Shown here: positions 53,830 to 62,486 of the stretch, piece by piece
Layout: the number at the start of each line of letters is the position of its first letter
How positions within the stretch are numbered: position 1 is the stretch's first letter
NCBI GenBank assembly: GCA_019637615.1
Contig: JAHBVJ010000006.1
Location: forward strand, 220,196 to 284,195
Direction of reading: 5' to 3'
Length of the DNA stretch: 64,000 bases
From: Anaerolineae bacterium
Lineage (GTDB): Bacteria; Chloroflexota; Anaerolineae; Aggregatilineales; UBA2796
Position numbers and translations under genes: made by a program
Notes under the pieces: model-generated
The model's input: the letters and a program-made list of their open reading frames with translations, nothing else
Database searches by the model: none
What the model was told of the DNA's origin: nothing

Positions 53830-54017
53830 GATATAAGTCTCCGATCGTAAACCGCATAAGGAGAATGGACAGTCGTCCATCTATCACATTCAGGCTATTT
53901 TAGCGAATTTGTCTCGGTAACAATAAACAGAAACATGGTACTTGTTTGTCAATTTGTTAGTGGATATAAATAGTTGAGAATGAGCGTTATTTGGATGTTT
54001 ACATCGGATGCCTCAAC

Positions 54018-55358
54018 ATGAAATACATATCCCATTGTGCTTCGCTGATTATTTTCGCTTTTTTTGTGATCTCGACAACAGGATGTGATTCACAACCAAG
54101 AACTACCATATCACAAGCCTCAACGCCAACGGTTGCGCCGACCCTCCCTGCCACAGTGACCACAATATCAATGCCAACGGCAACCGCTACCCAAACAAAC
54201 ACGTTGACATTCACGCCCTCCATAACACCAACAGTGACGATTACCCCAACGCCTTCCATTACAGCAACTTATACAATCACCCCGACGTTCACACCATCGA
54301 TAACGCCGATGCCGACGGCAACTTTAACACCGACACCTATTCCCAAGCCACTCGCCACTTTACCTGAGAAGATTTCCGATGATGATTTGGCTATCGCGAA
54401 CGGAAATTTGGTTGTACAGATTACGCGCATTCGTGTGCTAGAAAACAAGGAGAAAATGTCCGCTACAGGAGCAAATCGTTTATTGGGGCTGAACGTAATC
54501 CTCTACAATTATTCCGATTCGACTCAAACGTTTAACGACAACGACTTCAACTTTCGCTATGGCGATAGTCAATCCACCCCAAGCGTCGATCTGATGGACG
54601 TTGCCTGTACCACACTACTAGAAAAAAGTTCACCTTGTGCTCCAAGACGCAACGTATTTTGGGATAAAGATTTCAACATTTCGCCGAAAGATTGGGTTGA
54701 AACCATCCTTGTCTTTGAAGTTCCAAATATTCCAGATCGTGCCGTATTAGAATTTTCGCCTGTAAACCTGCCCAAGAAAAATATCGGCATATGGTTAATC
54801 GATCTTGGTCAGGGCGAATATTTTGGTGTCAAAGAAAGTGCTGACGGCCAAAATCTCTATACTACTGAAGTCAAAGTCACTAACGAATCCTTTGACACCT
54901 TGATCGATTCATATGTAGTTGACATCAAGAATTGTTTTGCATCAACTATCCTTGAAGAAGAACGCAACGTCAGTAAGACCGAGACTTCCTCACTAATGAC
55001 TGGCGCTACCCTAGAGTGGAAAGGTGTGCCCATCGAATTTTCGATGTTGAGTGGTATTCCTTTCCTCAAATCCGTAGTTGATAACACTGTCCGTGCGTTC
55101 CTCGTGACCCGTAAATCAGAACGTAATGAAGGCGAATCAATCACTTATTCAACTGTACATCGGATGCGTGCCAATCCACATTCGTGGACACGATATCAAA
55201 TAAATATATACCTTGTGTCGATTCAAGGGATCGTAACTATCAGGGTTGGAAATCGCCTGATAGAAGTTCCTTTTCAAATCACACAGCGTATCCGTAGCGA
55301 AGCTGTATCTATACCAGATGGAGTGTGTAGTAGTTTGACGCCATCCGCCACGCCGTAA
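54018..55358 (+). CDS. Lipoprotein with Pro/Thr repeat linker
   Basis: A 446-residue protein from ATG 54018. The signal peptide ends at a lipobox-like ISTTGC with Cys23. Residues about 30-115 are a linker of Thr, Pro, Ala and Ile repeats (TPTVAPTLPATVTT and similar). The rest is a beta-rich domain starting at GNLVVQITRIRVLENKEKM, similar in layout to DUF4352-like folds, with a second region to the end. It should be anchored outside. Its low G+C beyond the linker contrasts with the glycosidase genes. Function unknown. Confidence 0.72.
   Translation: MKYISHCASLIIFAFFVISTTGCDSQPRTTISQASTPTVAPTLPATVTTISMPTATATQTNTLTFTPSITPTVTITPTPSITATYTITPTFTPSITPMPTATLTPTPIPKPLATLPEKISDDDLAIANGNLVVQITRIRVLENKEKMSATGANRLLGLNVILYNYSDSTQTFNDNDFNFRYGDSQSTPSVDLMDVACTTLLEKSSPCAPRRNVFWDKDFNISPKDWVETILVFEVPNIPDRAVLEFSPVNLPKKNIGIWLIDLGQGEYFGVKESADGQNLYTTEVKVTNESFDTLIDSYVVDIKNCFASTILEEERNVSKTETSSLMTGATLEWKGVPIEFSMLSGIPFLKSVVDNTVRAFLVTRKSERNEGESITYSTVHRMRANPHSWTRYQINIYLVSIQGIVTIRVGNRLIEVPFQITQRIRSEAVSIPDGVCSSLTPSATP
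54115..54345 (+). repeat. Tandem-like Pro/Thr codon repeat
   Basis: ACGCC/ACACC/ACCCC-type units repeat through this stretch and encode the Thr-Pro-rich linker of the lipoprotein. Similar linkers occur in the genes at 1-1200, 36282-37526 and 55412-56428. The repeat is degenerate, so it is a coding low-complexity tract. Confidence 0.6.
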
Positions 55359-55363
55359 GGTCG

Positions 55364-55393
55364 AAGGCTGTCTTATAAGCACAAGACAGCCTT
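55364..55393. terminator. Perfect 11-bp hairpin between convergent genes
   Basis: AAGGCTGTCTT (55364-55374) pairs with AAGACAGCCTT (55383-55393) around an 8-base loop. It lies between the lipoprotein stop and the minus-strand stop at 55412. Only a couple of T residues follow. Confidence 0.6.
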
Positions 55394-55411
55394 GATTAGC
55401 GTGAAAATGAA

Positions 55412-56428
55412 TTACGACGCGACGATGGGTAGGGCGTCGCAGCCCACCGTGCCCGTGTTGGCATTGCCGAGCGGATTGCCGTAAGGAACCCACAGCAGCA
55501 CGGCTAGATCAACTTGAGCAGTGTAAACCGTCAGGCCGGGCAAGTAGCCATACCAACCGCTGTTGGTTCGCACGATGGCTTGAATCACCGCGCCTTTCTT
55601 GATCATGTCAGTGGAGGCGACATTCGGGCTGGAATAGACGGGCGAATCGGCACCAATGGTGATCGTGCATATTTTTTTGTCGTCGGGTGGTGGCGGCGTA
55701 AGCTGCGGAACAGAGCCGCAGTTGCCGAGCAGATAGCCCATGTTGTCTGGCAGCCAGCCCCATTGCCCCGTTACCGTACTGATCACTTGGATCCAATTGC
55801 TTTGCATCGCCAGTACATTTAGCGTTTGAGTCGGGACAGTCGGGCCTAACGAACCGTTCGGAGTCAAATACAATGCTACATTCGACGCGCCTCCGCCGAC
55901 GATGAAGCGGCAGGTGGTGTTTTCAGTCGGCATTGGCGTCGGTGCATAGCAACCCGCGCTCACTTTGGTCACGGTGTTGGACACCCAACCGACGTCATAC
56001 GCAGTCAATCCTCTTGGAAGTTCGATGGCGTACCAACTGCCCTGCGAGGTAATGATCACCGCCCACGTTTGCAACAGCGCGACCACGCCGTAGTTCGTGC
56101 CCGCGCCGATCCGCACATTCACGGTATCGCCCGCATTGATCGGCATCACCACGCACGAATTGCCGTAACTACCGCGATTCGGGATCACGGGCAGTGGGAT
56201 CGCGGTGTTGGCAGGACGCTGCGTTGGCGGCGGTGGCGTCGCGCTTGGGAATGGCGTATTTGTCTTGATCGGCGCGGGCGATTGCGTCGGCGGCAAAATG
56301 ATCGGATTTGAGGTAGGCGTCGGCGGTTTTGATCCTGACCCTGCCGAGGTGTTAGGGGGTGTGCCGAGCGAACAGCCACACGCCATGATCCATGCTAAGA
56401 CCGCAAACGCGGAAAGTCGTTTCCATAA
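55412..56428 (-). CDS. Lipoprotein with three SH3-like domains
   Basis: A 338-residue protein. ATG 56428 starts a short signal peptide (LSAFAVLAWIMACGC) with a lipobox-like end at Cys18 or Cys20. A Pro/Thr/Ser-rich linker of about 60 residues follows. Three repeats begin with Cys and hold GWY- or NWI-type motifs: CVVMPINAGDTVNVRIG with GSWYAIE, CRFIVGGGASNVALYLT with NWIQVI, and CTITIGADSPVYSSP with GWYGYLP. These are SH3_3-like domains that bind peptidoglycan or other wall polymers. The repeat style matches the anti-sigma-like protein at 1-1200. Confidence 0.8.
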   Translation of the reverse strand, partial: LWKRLSAFAVLAWIMACGCSLGTPPNTSAGSGSKPPTPTSNPIILPPTQSPAPIKTNTPFPSATPPPPTQRPANTAIPLPVIPNRGSYGNSCVVMPINAGDTVNVRIGAGTNYGVVALLQTWAVIITSQGSWYAIELPRGLTAYDVGWVSNTVTKVSAGCYAPTPMPTENTTCRFIVGGGASNVALYLTPNGSLGPTVPTQTLNVLAMQSNWIQVISTVTGQWGWLPDNMGYLLGNCGSVPQLTPPPPDDKKICTITIGADSPVYSSPNVASTDMIKKGAVIQAIVRTNSGWYGYLPGLTVYTAQVDLAVLLWVPYGNPLGNANTGTVGCDALPIVAS

Positions 56429-56617
56429 CATCACGAGCGCAATCCTTCTTCGACATCCGGCGCAGGTAGTTGGCGTGCCGGGTGCTATCACGTTACTTGC
56501 AGAGATAGACACTAGAGTCGGTCATATAGTTCCAAATTTGGTTGCATGGTGGGAACCAATGACTCGGAAGTGGTGTATAGGATCACAGTTCCACTGTGGT
56601 TGAAGGGAGTGATGATC

Positions 56618-57208
56618 ATGGCTAAATTATGGTTGATAACGCTTGGTTTGCTCATCGTAGCTGCTATCAGCGCCATGCCGCTTCAGCGTGATTACAGCCA
56701 AGCGTCCACGGCTACCATTGCAGTAGCGGCGACGATGGACAGCGCGCCAACTGATTGTGGACAGTTGGCTGTACCAACAGTCATCGACCCTCACGCTGGG
56801 GGTGGCATCGGTGCGTGGCCTCTCTGGGTGGGCATCCCGAATTGGAGTGGGCAGTCACGCGGAATCCTCGTGTTCCCCACGACGCATTATCAAGAAAGTG
56901 ACGTGCTGATAGGATGGTGGGTAACCAAGATGGGCTGGTTCGTCTCCGAAACGTACAAAGGCGAGGTGAAGTTACAGGCGTACTATCTTACCGATCACAG
57001 TCCGATGTATTTCGAGTTTGCCAATGAACCGACTACCTTGGCCTCCATCAACCCAGCCAACCCCGGCGGCTTCACGGATGAGATGCAAGGCTGTGCATTC
57101 TTCCCATCGCTTATCTGGGTGTCCAAAGCGGGCTGTTACCAGCTTGAAGCGACATGGGACGGCGGTATGTGGCGGCAAGTCATCGCCATCGGGTCATCAG
57201 CAGGCTGA
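56618..57208 (+). CDS. Small secreted protein of unknown function
   Basis: A 196-residue protein from ATG 56618, 8 bases after GGGAG. A signal peptide (LWLITLGLLIVAAISAMPL) precedes a Trp/Gly-rich body (GIGAWPLWVGIPNWSGQ, VLIGWWVTKMGWFVSETYKG) that looks beta-rich. No family is recognised. Two or three Cys (CGQL, GCAFF, GCYQLE) could form disulfides. It faces murB across a hairpin. Confidence 0.68.
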   Translation: MAKLWLITLGLLIVAAISAMPLQRDYSQASTATIAVAATMDSAPTDCGQLAVPTVIDPHAGGGIGAWPLWVGIPNWSGQSRGILVFPTTHYQESDVLIGWWVTKMGWFVSETYKGEVKLQAYYLTDHSPMYFEFANEPTTLASINPANPGGFTDEMQGCAFFPSLIWVSKAGCYQLEATWDGGMWRQVIAIGSSAG

Positions 57209-57210
57209 GA

Positions 57211-57240
57211 TCGGGGAACGCGCTCAGGCGAATTCCCCGA
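57211..57240. terminator. Hairpin overlapping the 3' end of murB
   Basis: TCGGGGAA (57211-57218) pairs with TTCCCCGA (57233-57240). It lies just after the plus-strand stop and overlaps the last codons of murB on the minus strand. Shared termination is inferred; there is no T-run. Confidence 0.45.
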
Positions 57241-58138
57241 CAAGCTCGATTTCTAGTTCAAGGGTGATCCCGAATTTGGTCTGCACATGTTCTTGCGCCA
57301 AGCGGATCAAGGCTAGGTAATCAGCCGCTGTGCCGCGCTCGACGTTAATGAAAAAGTTGCCGTGCATCGGAGAGATCACCACGCCACCGCGCCGCGTGCC
57401 TTTTAATCCTGCCGCCTCGATCAAGCGTCCGGCGTAATCTCCCGGCGGATTCTTGAACATGCTGCCCAAACTGGCTCCCGGCGGCTGTGTACGCTTGCGT
57501 TGCGCGATGAAGGCATCGGCGCGCCCTTCCAAAATGGCGGGATCGTGCCCCGGCTGAAGTTGCAATTCGACCTTCAACACGACGTAGGGGTCGGGGCTGC
57601 GTTTTAATGCCGATTCGCGGTAACGGTAGTTCAGCTTTTCCAAAGGCCAGTGCTCGATGGTCTGATCTTTGAACGCGATCTCGATCCCCACAAGTTGATG
57701 CGCTACATCGCTCCCATGTGCGCCCGCGTTGCTAACCGCACCGCCGCCAACCGTGCCGGGCACGTTGATCGCCCATTCAAAGCCCGCTAATCCTTTTTCC
57801 ATGCTGCCGCGTGCGATGGCGATCATACCCGCGCCACTTTCAGCGATCACGCGCCCATCCTCAAGATAGTCAACATTTTTGGCATCGTTGATCACGACCA
57901 GCCCGCGAAAGCCTTTGTCCCCGATCAAGATATTCGCGCCGCCGCCTAGAATCCGTAGCGGCCATCCATATGACCACGCTAACCTCACTACTTGTTCGAG
58001 CATCTCAAGAGTGTCAACCACGACGAGCGCATCGGCAGGGCCACCGAGCCGCGCGACTGTATACCGGCGCAGCGGCTCATTTAGCCGCAATTTCTCACCA
58101 ACAAGCTGACGTAGCGGTTCAAAGGATTTGCTGATCAT
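57224..58138 (-). CDS. murB: UDP-N-acetylmuramate dehydrogenase MurB
   Basis: A 304-residue flavoprotein that reduces UDP-GlcNAc-enolpyruvate to UDP-MurNAc in the cytoplasm. FAD-binding marks are [13 protein letters not shown] and [46 protein letters not shown], the Ser-containing [11 protein letters not shown] and [11 protein letters not shown] complete the family signature. The final strand [11 protein letters not shown] supplies the last Glu. The short form without the extra C-terminal lobe suggests type II MurB. Other mur genes are not adjacent. Confidence 0.96.
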   Translation of the reverse strand: MISKSFEPLRQLVGEKLRLNEPLRRYTVARLGGPADALVVVDTLEMLEQVVRLAWSYGWPLRILGGGANILIGDKGFRGLVVINDAKNVDYLEDGRVIAESGAGMIAIARGSMEKGLAGFEWAINVPGTVGGGAVSNAGAHGSDVAHQLVGIEIAFKDQTIEHWPLEKLNYRYRESALKRSPDPYVVLKVELQLQPGHDPAILEGRADAFIAQRKRTQPPGASLGSMFKNPPGDYAGRLIEAAGLKGTRRGGVVISPMHGNFFINVERGTAADYLALIRLAQEHVQTKFGITLELEIELVGEFA

Positions 58139-58191
58139 ACAAAGTCACCAGATTCCCTACACAGATGATGTAGTCGCCAAGGTTCTGAAAC

Positions 58192-58217
58192 AAAGTGGAA
58201 TCTACGGCTTCCACTTT
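58192..58217. promoter_or_regulatory. Perfect 9-bp inverted repeat in the murB/clostripain divergent region
   Basis: AAAGTGGAA (58192-58200) and TTCCACTTT (58209-58217) flank an 8-base loop. The repeat lies 54 bases from the murB start and about 140 from the clostripain start, in a divergent spacer where no gene needs a terminator. It could be an operator or an RNA hairpin in the murB leader. Confidence 0.4.
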
Positions 58218-58306
58218 CCATAAGTAAGTGGTATAGACGAGTTAATGAATATCTCACAGGAAGACAGATTATTGTTAATAAAAGACTCTAGATTCGCATT
58301 CTCGCC

Positions 58307-58312
58307 TATAAT
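58307..58312 (+). promoter_or_regulatory. Candidate -10 element for the clostripain gene
   Basis: A perfect TATAAT lies 46 bases before ATG 58359 in an AT-rich stretch. The -35 region (GACTCT) is a poor match. Confidence 0.4.
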
Positions 58313-58358
58313 AGAGTTTGCTGGCTGAACTACATCCTTTCCAACTGAGAGAATTACG

Positions 58359-60965
58359 ATGAAACAACGATGGGCATCGGTTATCGGACTGATTGCATTG
58401 CTTTGCGTCTCGATTAGCCCGTTTCCTTTGGTCAGGGCACAATCTGCATCCGCAAAGTGGACACTCATGGTTTACATTGCCGCCAACAACAATCTGGAAC
58501 CCAATTCCATCATCAATTTAATGGAAATGGCGGCCATCGGGAGCACCCCTGATGTCAACATTGTCGTTCAGATCACGCGCCCACCTGATTATAAAGGCTT
58601 TTATGGCGAATGGGGTGGCACTCGTCGTTTCCTTGTCACCCAAAGTGACGGCGGACTTTCCTCCGGCGATTTTCAAATTTCAGCCGCGCGGTTCGATGCG
58701 TTTGTAACGAAGGTTGCACCTCAGCTTGGCTTGACCCAAGATCAAGTTAATCAATACAAGCGCAGTTCTAACAGCAGCAAGGAACAGGAGGTCATGAAAC
58801 TGACCGTACCTGTCATTGAGCCGCAAACGCCGTTGATCGGATTGGATCTCCAAAGTGTCGAAGACTTGGGGACTGGGGTCAATAGCGGTGATGGCGCGAC
58901 TCTGGCAGATTTTGGGACATGGGCAGTGCAGAACTATCCCGCAGACCACTACGGCCTGATTATGTGGGATCATGGCGGTGGGTGGTCGGCAATCGCCACC
59001 GACGACACGCTCGCTCCCAGTGGCATCCATATGCCCGAATTTCAAGCGGCGCTTGACACCATCACCCAAGCGGCGGGGCAAAAATTCGAGTTCATCGGCT
59101 TCGACGCGTGCTTGATGGCACAATTAGCCGTCAGCATCGCGATCCAACCCTACGCCAACTATCAAATTGCGGCTGAAGAAATTGTGCCCGGTCTGGGGTG
59201 GGATTATACGCCGCCAGTCAAAGCCTTGGTCGCCAACCCCGATCTACCGGTATCCGAGCTTGCCAAAGTGCAAATTGACGCATTCGATACCCTGTACAGC
59301 ACCTCTCAGAAAAAGGCGTCTGGCAGCTACGACATGGGCATTATCGATCTGGCACAAGTCGATATTGTCGTCAAAGCCCTCGATGAGTTCGCCAGCGCGG
59401 TCAAAGCCTCCTCCGGCAATGAAGTCAAGGCGATTAGTACCGCACGCAGTAACGTGGAGACGTTTAGCAAAATCGGTGAGGCATCCAGCGCGGCTGATGC
59501 GATTTCGTCTGTCGATTTGAGCGATTTCATGCGCTTGATGTCCAATCTGAGCACAGATGCAGGCGTGAAACAGGCATCCTCAAACGTGATCAAGGCTGTT
59601 TCGCAGGCAGTGATCTACCACAAGGCCAGCAAAACGCTGCCACAAGCGCACGGCATATCGATCTTTTTCCCGTCGAATGCGAATACGTTCATCGCGGCTG
59701 CCGATGGAGAACGTTATCGTAAGGAATTCGGTGAGCTGCTGCCCGGTTGGCAGTCCTTTTTAGATGACTTTTATGGAACTGCCAATCTGAATGCCGTACT
59801 GTCGTTGAAAGTTACTGCCGTCTCCACCACGGAGACAGCGGGCAGCATCTACAATCCACCCGTCATTACGTACAACCTGCACGGCAACAATATCGTTGGC
59901 GTAGACGCGAAAATCGTTTATCGCGTCAACGATACCACCTTGGTCATCCTCAGCGCGTTCCCGATTGATTCGACAGTGACGACGGAAGACGGTTCGACCA
60001 TCAATGATTATCCAGATGGCGAGTCTGTCAACGACTTCTACTGGAATGGCAAGATACCGCGCATCAGCGATGGAACCAATTCGACGCTGGTGTTGATGAC
60101 TACCAATACCAATGACGAACAACATGGCTTCATTCAGGGCGTGTATACCAACCAGGTCACGGGCACGCAATCGAATGCCACCTTGCTCATCAATCTGGAT
60201 ACGTATCAGTCCAGCGGCTTGTGGGTGGCTCAGGATACGTCACAGGCTAACAGCCTCATCGCGCAAGTGTTTCCGAAACCGGGCGATACCTTCGAGCCGA
60301 TTTTCGAAACACGCGACGCCACCGGTGGGAATGCACAGTTAGTGAAGTCGGGAACTATCCTCACTTTTAGTAAAGACCCCTTCCAAGTCACCGATACCCC
60401 CGGCCCGGATGGAACTTATCTCGTTGTGCTGGAAGCTGCCGACGCGGCTGGTGGAGGCGCGACTGATGTCGCTACCATCAATGTGGCAAATGTCGGGTTA
60501 GACCCTCAATGGCAGGGGTTCAAAGACCTGAACTTTGGCTTGAGCTTCTTGTATCCGGGCACATGGACGGACGCCTCTGTCTTCCGGCGTGCCGATGGAA
60601 CCGATGAATTGTATATGACCGATCTGACGGGTGATTTCATTCTGTCCGCCATCGCTTATACGGACGTGACTTCACTTGACGATGCCATCGCGAAGATGGA
60701 GGATGAAGTAAACAGCATCGAAGGTGTGCAAGCGGATCAGCCTACTGATTTACAGGTGGGGAATGAACCGGCGGTAGGCATTCGCTACCAGTACGTTGCG
60801 TCCGATGGTGTGGAAATTACGGGTTTTGCCGTCGCCGTGTATTCTTCGGAAACACAGCAGGGCTACCTACTGAAAATCGAAGCGCCGAGCGATCAGGCCG
60901 ATGCCGCCCAAGCGATCTTGGAACAGGCGATGGCCTCTAGCCAGTTCTTCCAACCGCCTCAATAG
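58359..60965 (+). CDS. Secreted clostripain-family (C11) cysteine peptidase
   Basis: An 868-residue exported protease. The signal peptide is RWASVIGLIALLCVSISPFPLVRAQ. The C11 domain begins at KWTLMVYIAANNNLEPNS. The catalytic His205 is in MWDHGGGW and Cys251 in GFDACLMAQLA. The peptidase part ends near residue 480. The remaining 390 residues are beta-rich and end with a module of the FLYPGTW/VAVYSSE type that resembles the protein at 36282. Clostripains cleave after Arg or related basic residues; self-activation is common in the family. It is followed 8 bases later by a YdcF-like gene. Confidence 0.9.
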   Translation: MKQRWASVIGLIALLCVSISPFPLVRAQSASAKWTLMVYIAANNNLEPNSIINLMEMAAIGSTPDVNIVVQITRPPDYKGFYGEWGGTRRFLVTQSDGGLSSGDFQISAARFDAFVTKVAPQLGLTQDQVNQYKRSSNSSKEQEVMKLTVPVIEPQTPLIGLDLQSVEDLGTGVNSGDGATLADFGTWAVQNYPADHYGLIMWDHGGGWSAIATDDTLAPSGIHMPEFQAALDTITQAAGQKFEFIGFDACLMAQLAVSIAIQPYANYQIAAEEIVPGLGWDYTPPVKALVANPDLPVSELAKVQIDAFDTLYSTSQKKASGSYDMGIIDLAQVDIVVKALDEFASAVKASSGNEVKAISTARSNVETFSKIGEASSAADAISSVDLSDFMRLMSNLSTDAGVKQASSNVIKAVSQAVIYHKASKTLPQAHGISIFFPSNANTFIAAADGERYRKEFGELLPGWQSFLDDFYGTANLNAVLSLKVTAVSTTETAGSIYNPPVITYNLHGNNIVGVDAKIVYRVNDTTLVILSAFPIDSTVTTEDGSTINDYPDGESVNDFYWNGKIPRISDGTNSTLVLMTTNTNDEQHGFIQGVYTNQVTGTQSNATLLINLDTYQSSGLWVAQDTSQANSLIAQVFPKPGDTFEPIFETRDATGGNAQLVKSGTILTFSKDPFQVTDTPGPDGTYLVVLEAADAAGGGATDVATINVANVGLDPQWQGFKDLNFGLSFLYPGTWTDASVFRRADGTDELYMTDLTGDFILSAIAYTDVTSLDDAIAKMEDEVNSIEGVQADQPTDLQVGNEPAVGIRYQYVASDGVEITGFAVAVYSSETQQGYLLKIEAPSDQADAAQAILEQAMASSQFFQPPQ

Positions 60966-60973
60966 TAGATTCG

Positions 60974-61633
60974 ATGAACGTGGCGGGGATGCTGCTTCAT
61001 GAAAGTAGCATCCCCGCATTCACGAACACAGAGAATGTTGTGAATCTCACCCCCGATCTCGTCGCTCAAATCACTGATTATCTGGACGCTTCCACGCCAC
61101 TGCCAGATCGTGCCGATCTGATCTTCGTGTTCGGGACTCGCCTGTTGACGCCTGCCTATATCGCCGTTGAGTTGTACCGTCAGCAGCGAGCGCCGTATAT
61201 CGTGCTGACGGGCGGCAGTAACCGGCATACAGGCGTATATGAGGTGGAGGGGATGTACGCGGTACTCATGGATCAGGGTATTTCAAGCGACGCGATTGTG
61301 CTTGAGACGTGCTCAACGAACACATTTGAGAATGTGACGTTCGCGATCCCTGAGATTGAACAGAAGTTAGCGTTGGCATCGGTGAGATCGGTGCTGGCGG
61401 TCTGTAAATGGATGCACTCGCGACGCGCACTGATGACTTTGAAGCGGCATTTTCCGTGTGGTGTGCGGTATTATGCGCACACGTATGCACCGGAGGGCAT
61501 CACGCGCGAGAATTGGCATATACAGACCATCAGCGAGATAGCGAATGTATTGAAGAATTGGGAGCGCATCCCTGAGTATATTCAGCGCGGGCATATCGAA
61601 GAAATCGTCCGTGATGGGGATGCCTATATGTAG
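60974..61633 (+). CDS. YdcF/SanA-like DUF218 protein
   Basis: A 219-residue protein with the DUF218 pattern: ADLIFVFGTRLLTPAYIAVELY, YIVLTGGSNRHTG, EVEGMYAVLMDQGISSDAIVLETCSTNTFENVTFA and RRALMTLKRHFP. Related proteins bind SAM (YdcF) or affect the cell wall (SanA). No membrane anchor is evident. ATG 60974 is used; ATG 60989 is an alternative. It is on the same strand as the clostripain gene, 8 bases away. Confidence 0.83.
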   Translation: MNVAGMLLHESSIPAFTNTENVVNLTPDLVAQITDYLDASTPLPDRADLIFVFGTRLLTPAYIAVELYRQQRAPYIVLTGGSNRHTGVYEVEGMYAVLMDQGISSDAIVLETCSTNTFENVTFAIPEIEQKLALASVRSVLAVCKWMHSRRALMTLKRHFPCGVRYYAHTYAPEGITRENWHIQTISEIANVLKNWERIPEYIQRGHIEEIVRDGDAYM

Positions 61634-61641
61634 TCACTCAC

Positions 61642-61671
61642 TTGACACAGGATATACACCCTTGCCATAAC
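61642..61671 (+). promoter_or_regulatory. Candidate promoter in front of the GATC repeat array
   Basis: A perfect TTGACA (61642-61647) and CATAAC (61666-61671) are 18 bases apart. It would transcribe the region 61680-62039, which holds a 15-codon ORF (61714) and the GATC-centred repeats, before reaching the Nudix gene. Confidence 0.35.
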
Positions 61672-61811
61672 TCGGATGTTCGTTTAAAATAGGCGAAGTT
61701 GAGTGAATCGCTGATGACAGTCGTATCTTTTCGAACCGATCTGAACAGATTGTCTGATTGACTGCACAGCGCTCAAAAAACCGTACCTAACTCAACCGCT
61801 AATCCTGCAAC

Positions 61812-61960
61812 TGATCATATATGATCGGTTTCGCTGCTCAACTTCCGATCATAAAACCGATCATAAAAGGTTTTGGCGGTGGTTTTCCGATCATTCCCTG
61901 AGCAGACAAATGATCAAACCGATCATGGAATTGCGCGTTTATGATCAGTTTTATGATCGG
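61812..61960. repeat. Nine GATC-centred repeats (CCGATCAT / ATGATCGG / ATGATCA)
   Basis: Copies start at 61812, 61821, 61845, 61857, 61887, 61910, 61919, 61941 and 61953. Both orientations occur: CCGATCAT four times, ATGATCGG twice, and TGATCAT or ATGATCA three times, mostly flanked by A or T runs. Start-to-start spacings are 9, 24, 12, 30, 23, 9, 22 and 12. The rest of the 406-base gap (61634-62039) holds a short palindrome ATCTGAACAGAT (61739-61750), a candidate promoter and no convincing gene. A multi-site regulator-binding array or a site bound after methylation is inferred. Confidence 0.6.
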
Positions 61961-62039
61961 AATCAAACCGCCTGATTACCGTTGCCTAAAGGGAGTTATT
62001 CACTAATATCTCTCCCAATTCATTCCTGAAGGCTTTTCT

Positions 62040-62486
62040 ATGCGTATCGTTCGCAAAGCCTATGCCTATGTCACACGCGGCAATCACTTGCTCATCTTCA
62101 GACATCCCGATTTTCCCGACGCGGGGCTGCAAGTGCCGGGAGGCTCCATCAACCCCGATGAAACGTCCGCCGACGCTGCCCTGCGCGAGGCTTACGAAGA
62201 AACTGGCCTAACGCAGCTCCGTCTTGGCGTGTTTCTTGGTGAACAACAGCGGGATTTATCCGATTTTGGCAAAGCGGAGCTACATCATCGATATTTCTAT
62301 CACGTGTGGTGCGAGGAAGACACGCCCGCGAAGTGGCAGCACCACGAAACTGATCCGAGTGACGATCCGATCCAGCGGCCAATTCGCTTCGAATTTTTCT
62401 GGGTGGCGCTACCCGATGGCGTGCCACCCTTGATCGCTGGTCATGACGCATTCTTGCCAGCACTAATCGCGCATCTCGGCCTATAA
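62040..62486 (+). CDS. Nudix hydrolase
   Basis: A 148-residue enzyme with GAAGG upstream of ATG 62040. The Nudix box is intact: Gly35, Glu41, Arg49, Glu50, Glu53 and Glu54 in a GGSINPDETSADAALREA-YEETGL arrangement. It hydrolyses a nucleoside diphosphate linked to some other group; the substrate is not known. It lies directly after the GATC repeat array. Its last six bases overlap the convergent uridine-kinase-like gene. Confidence 0.9.
   Translation: MRIVRKAYAYVTRGNHLLIFRHPDFPDAGLQVPGGSINPDETSADAALREAYEETGLTQLRLGVFLGEQQRDLSDFGKAELHHRYFYHVWCEEDTPAKWQHHETDPSDDPIQRPIRFEFFWVALPDGVPPLIAGHDAFLPALIAHLGL

Noticed and set aside
61811..61960. CRISPR array interpretation of the GATC repeats
   Set aside because: Units are only 7-8 bases, occur in both orientations and have uneven spacers of 9-30 bases, unlike CRISPR.
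61997..62006. DnaA-box-like TTATTCACT near the GATC array (oriC idea)
   Set aside because: Only one near match to the DnaA box, with no dnaA/dnaN neighbours or AT-rich unwinding region.
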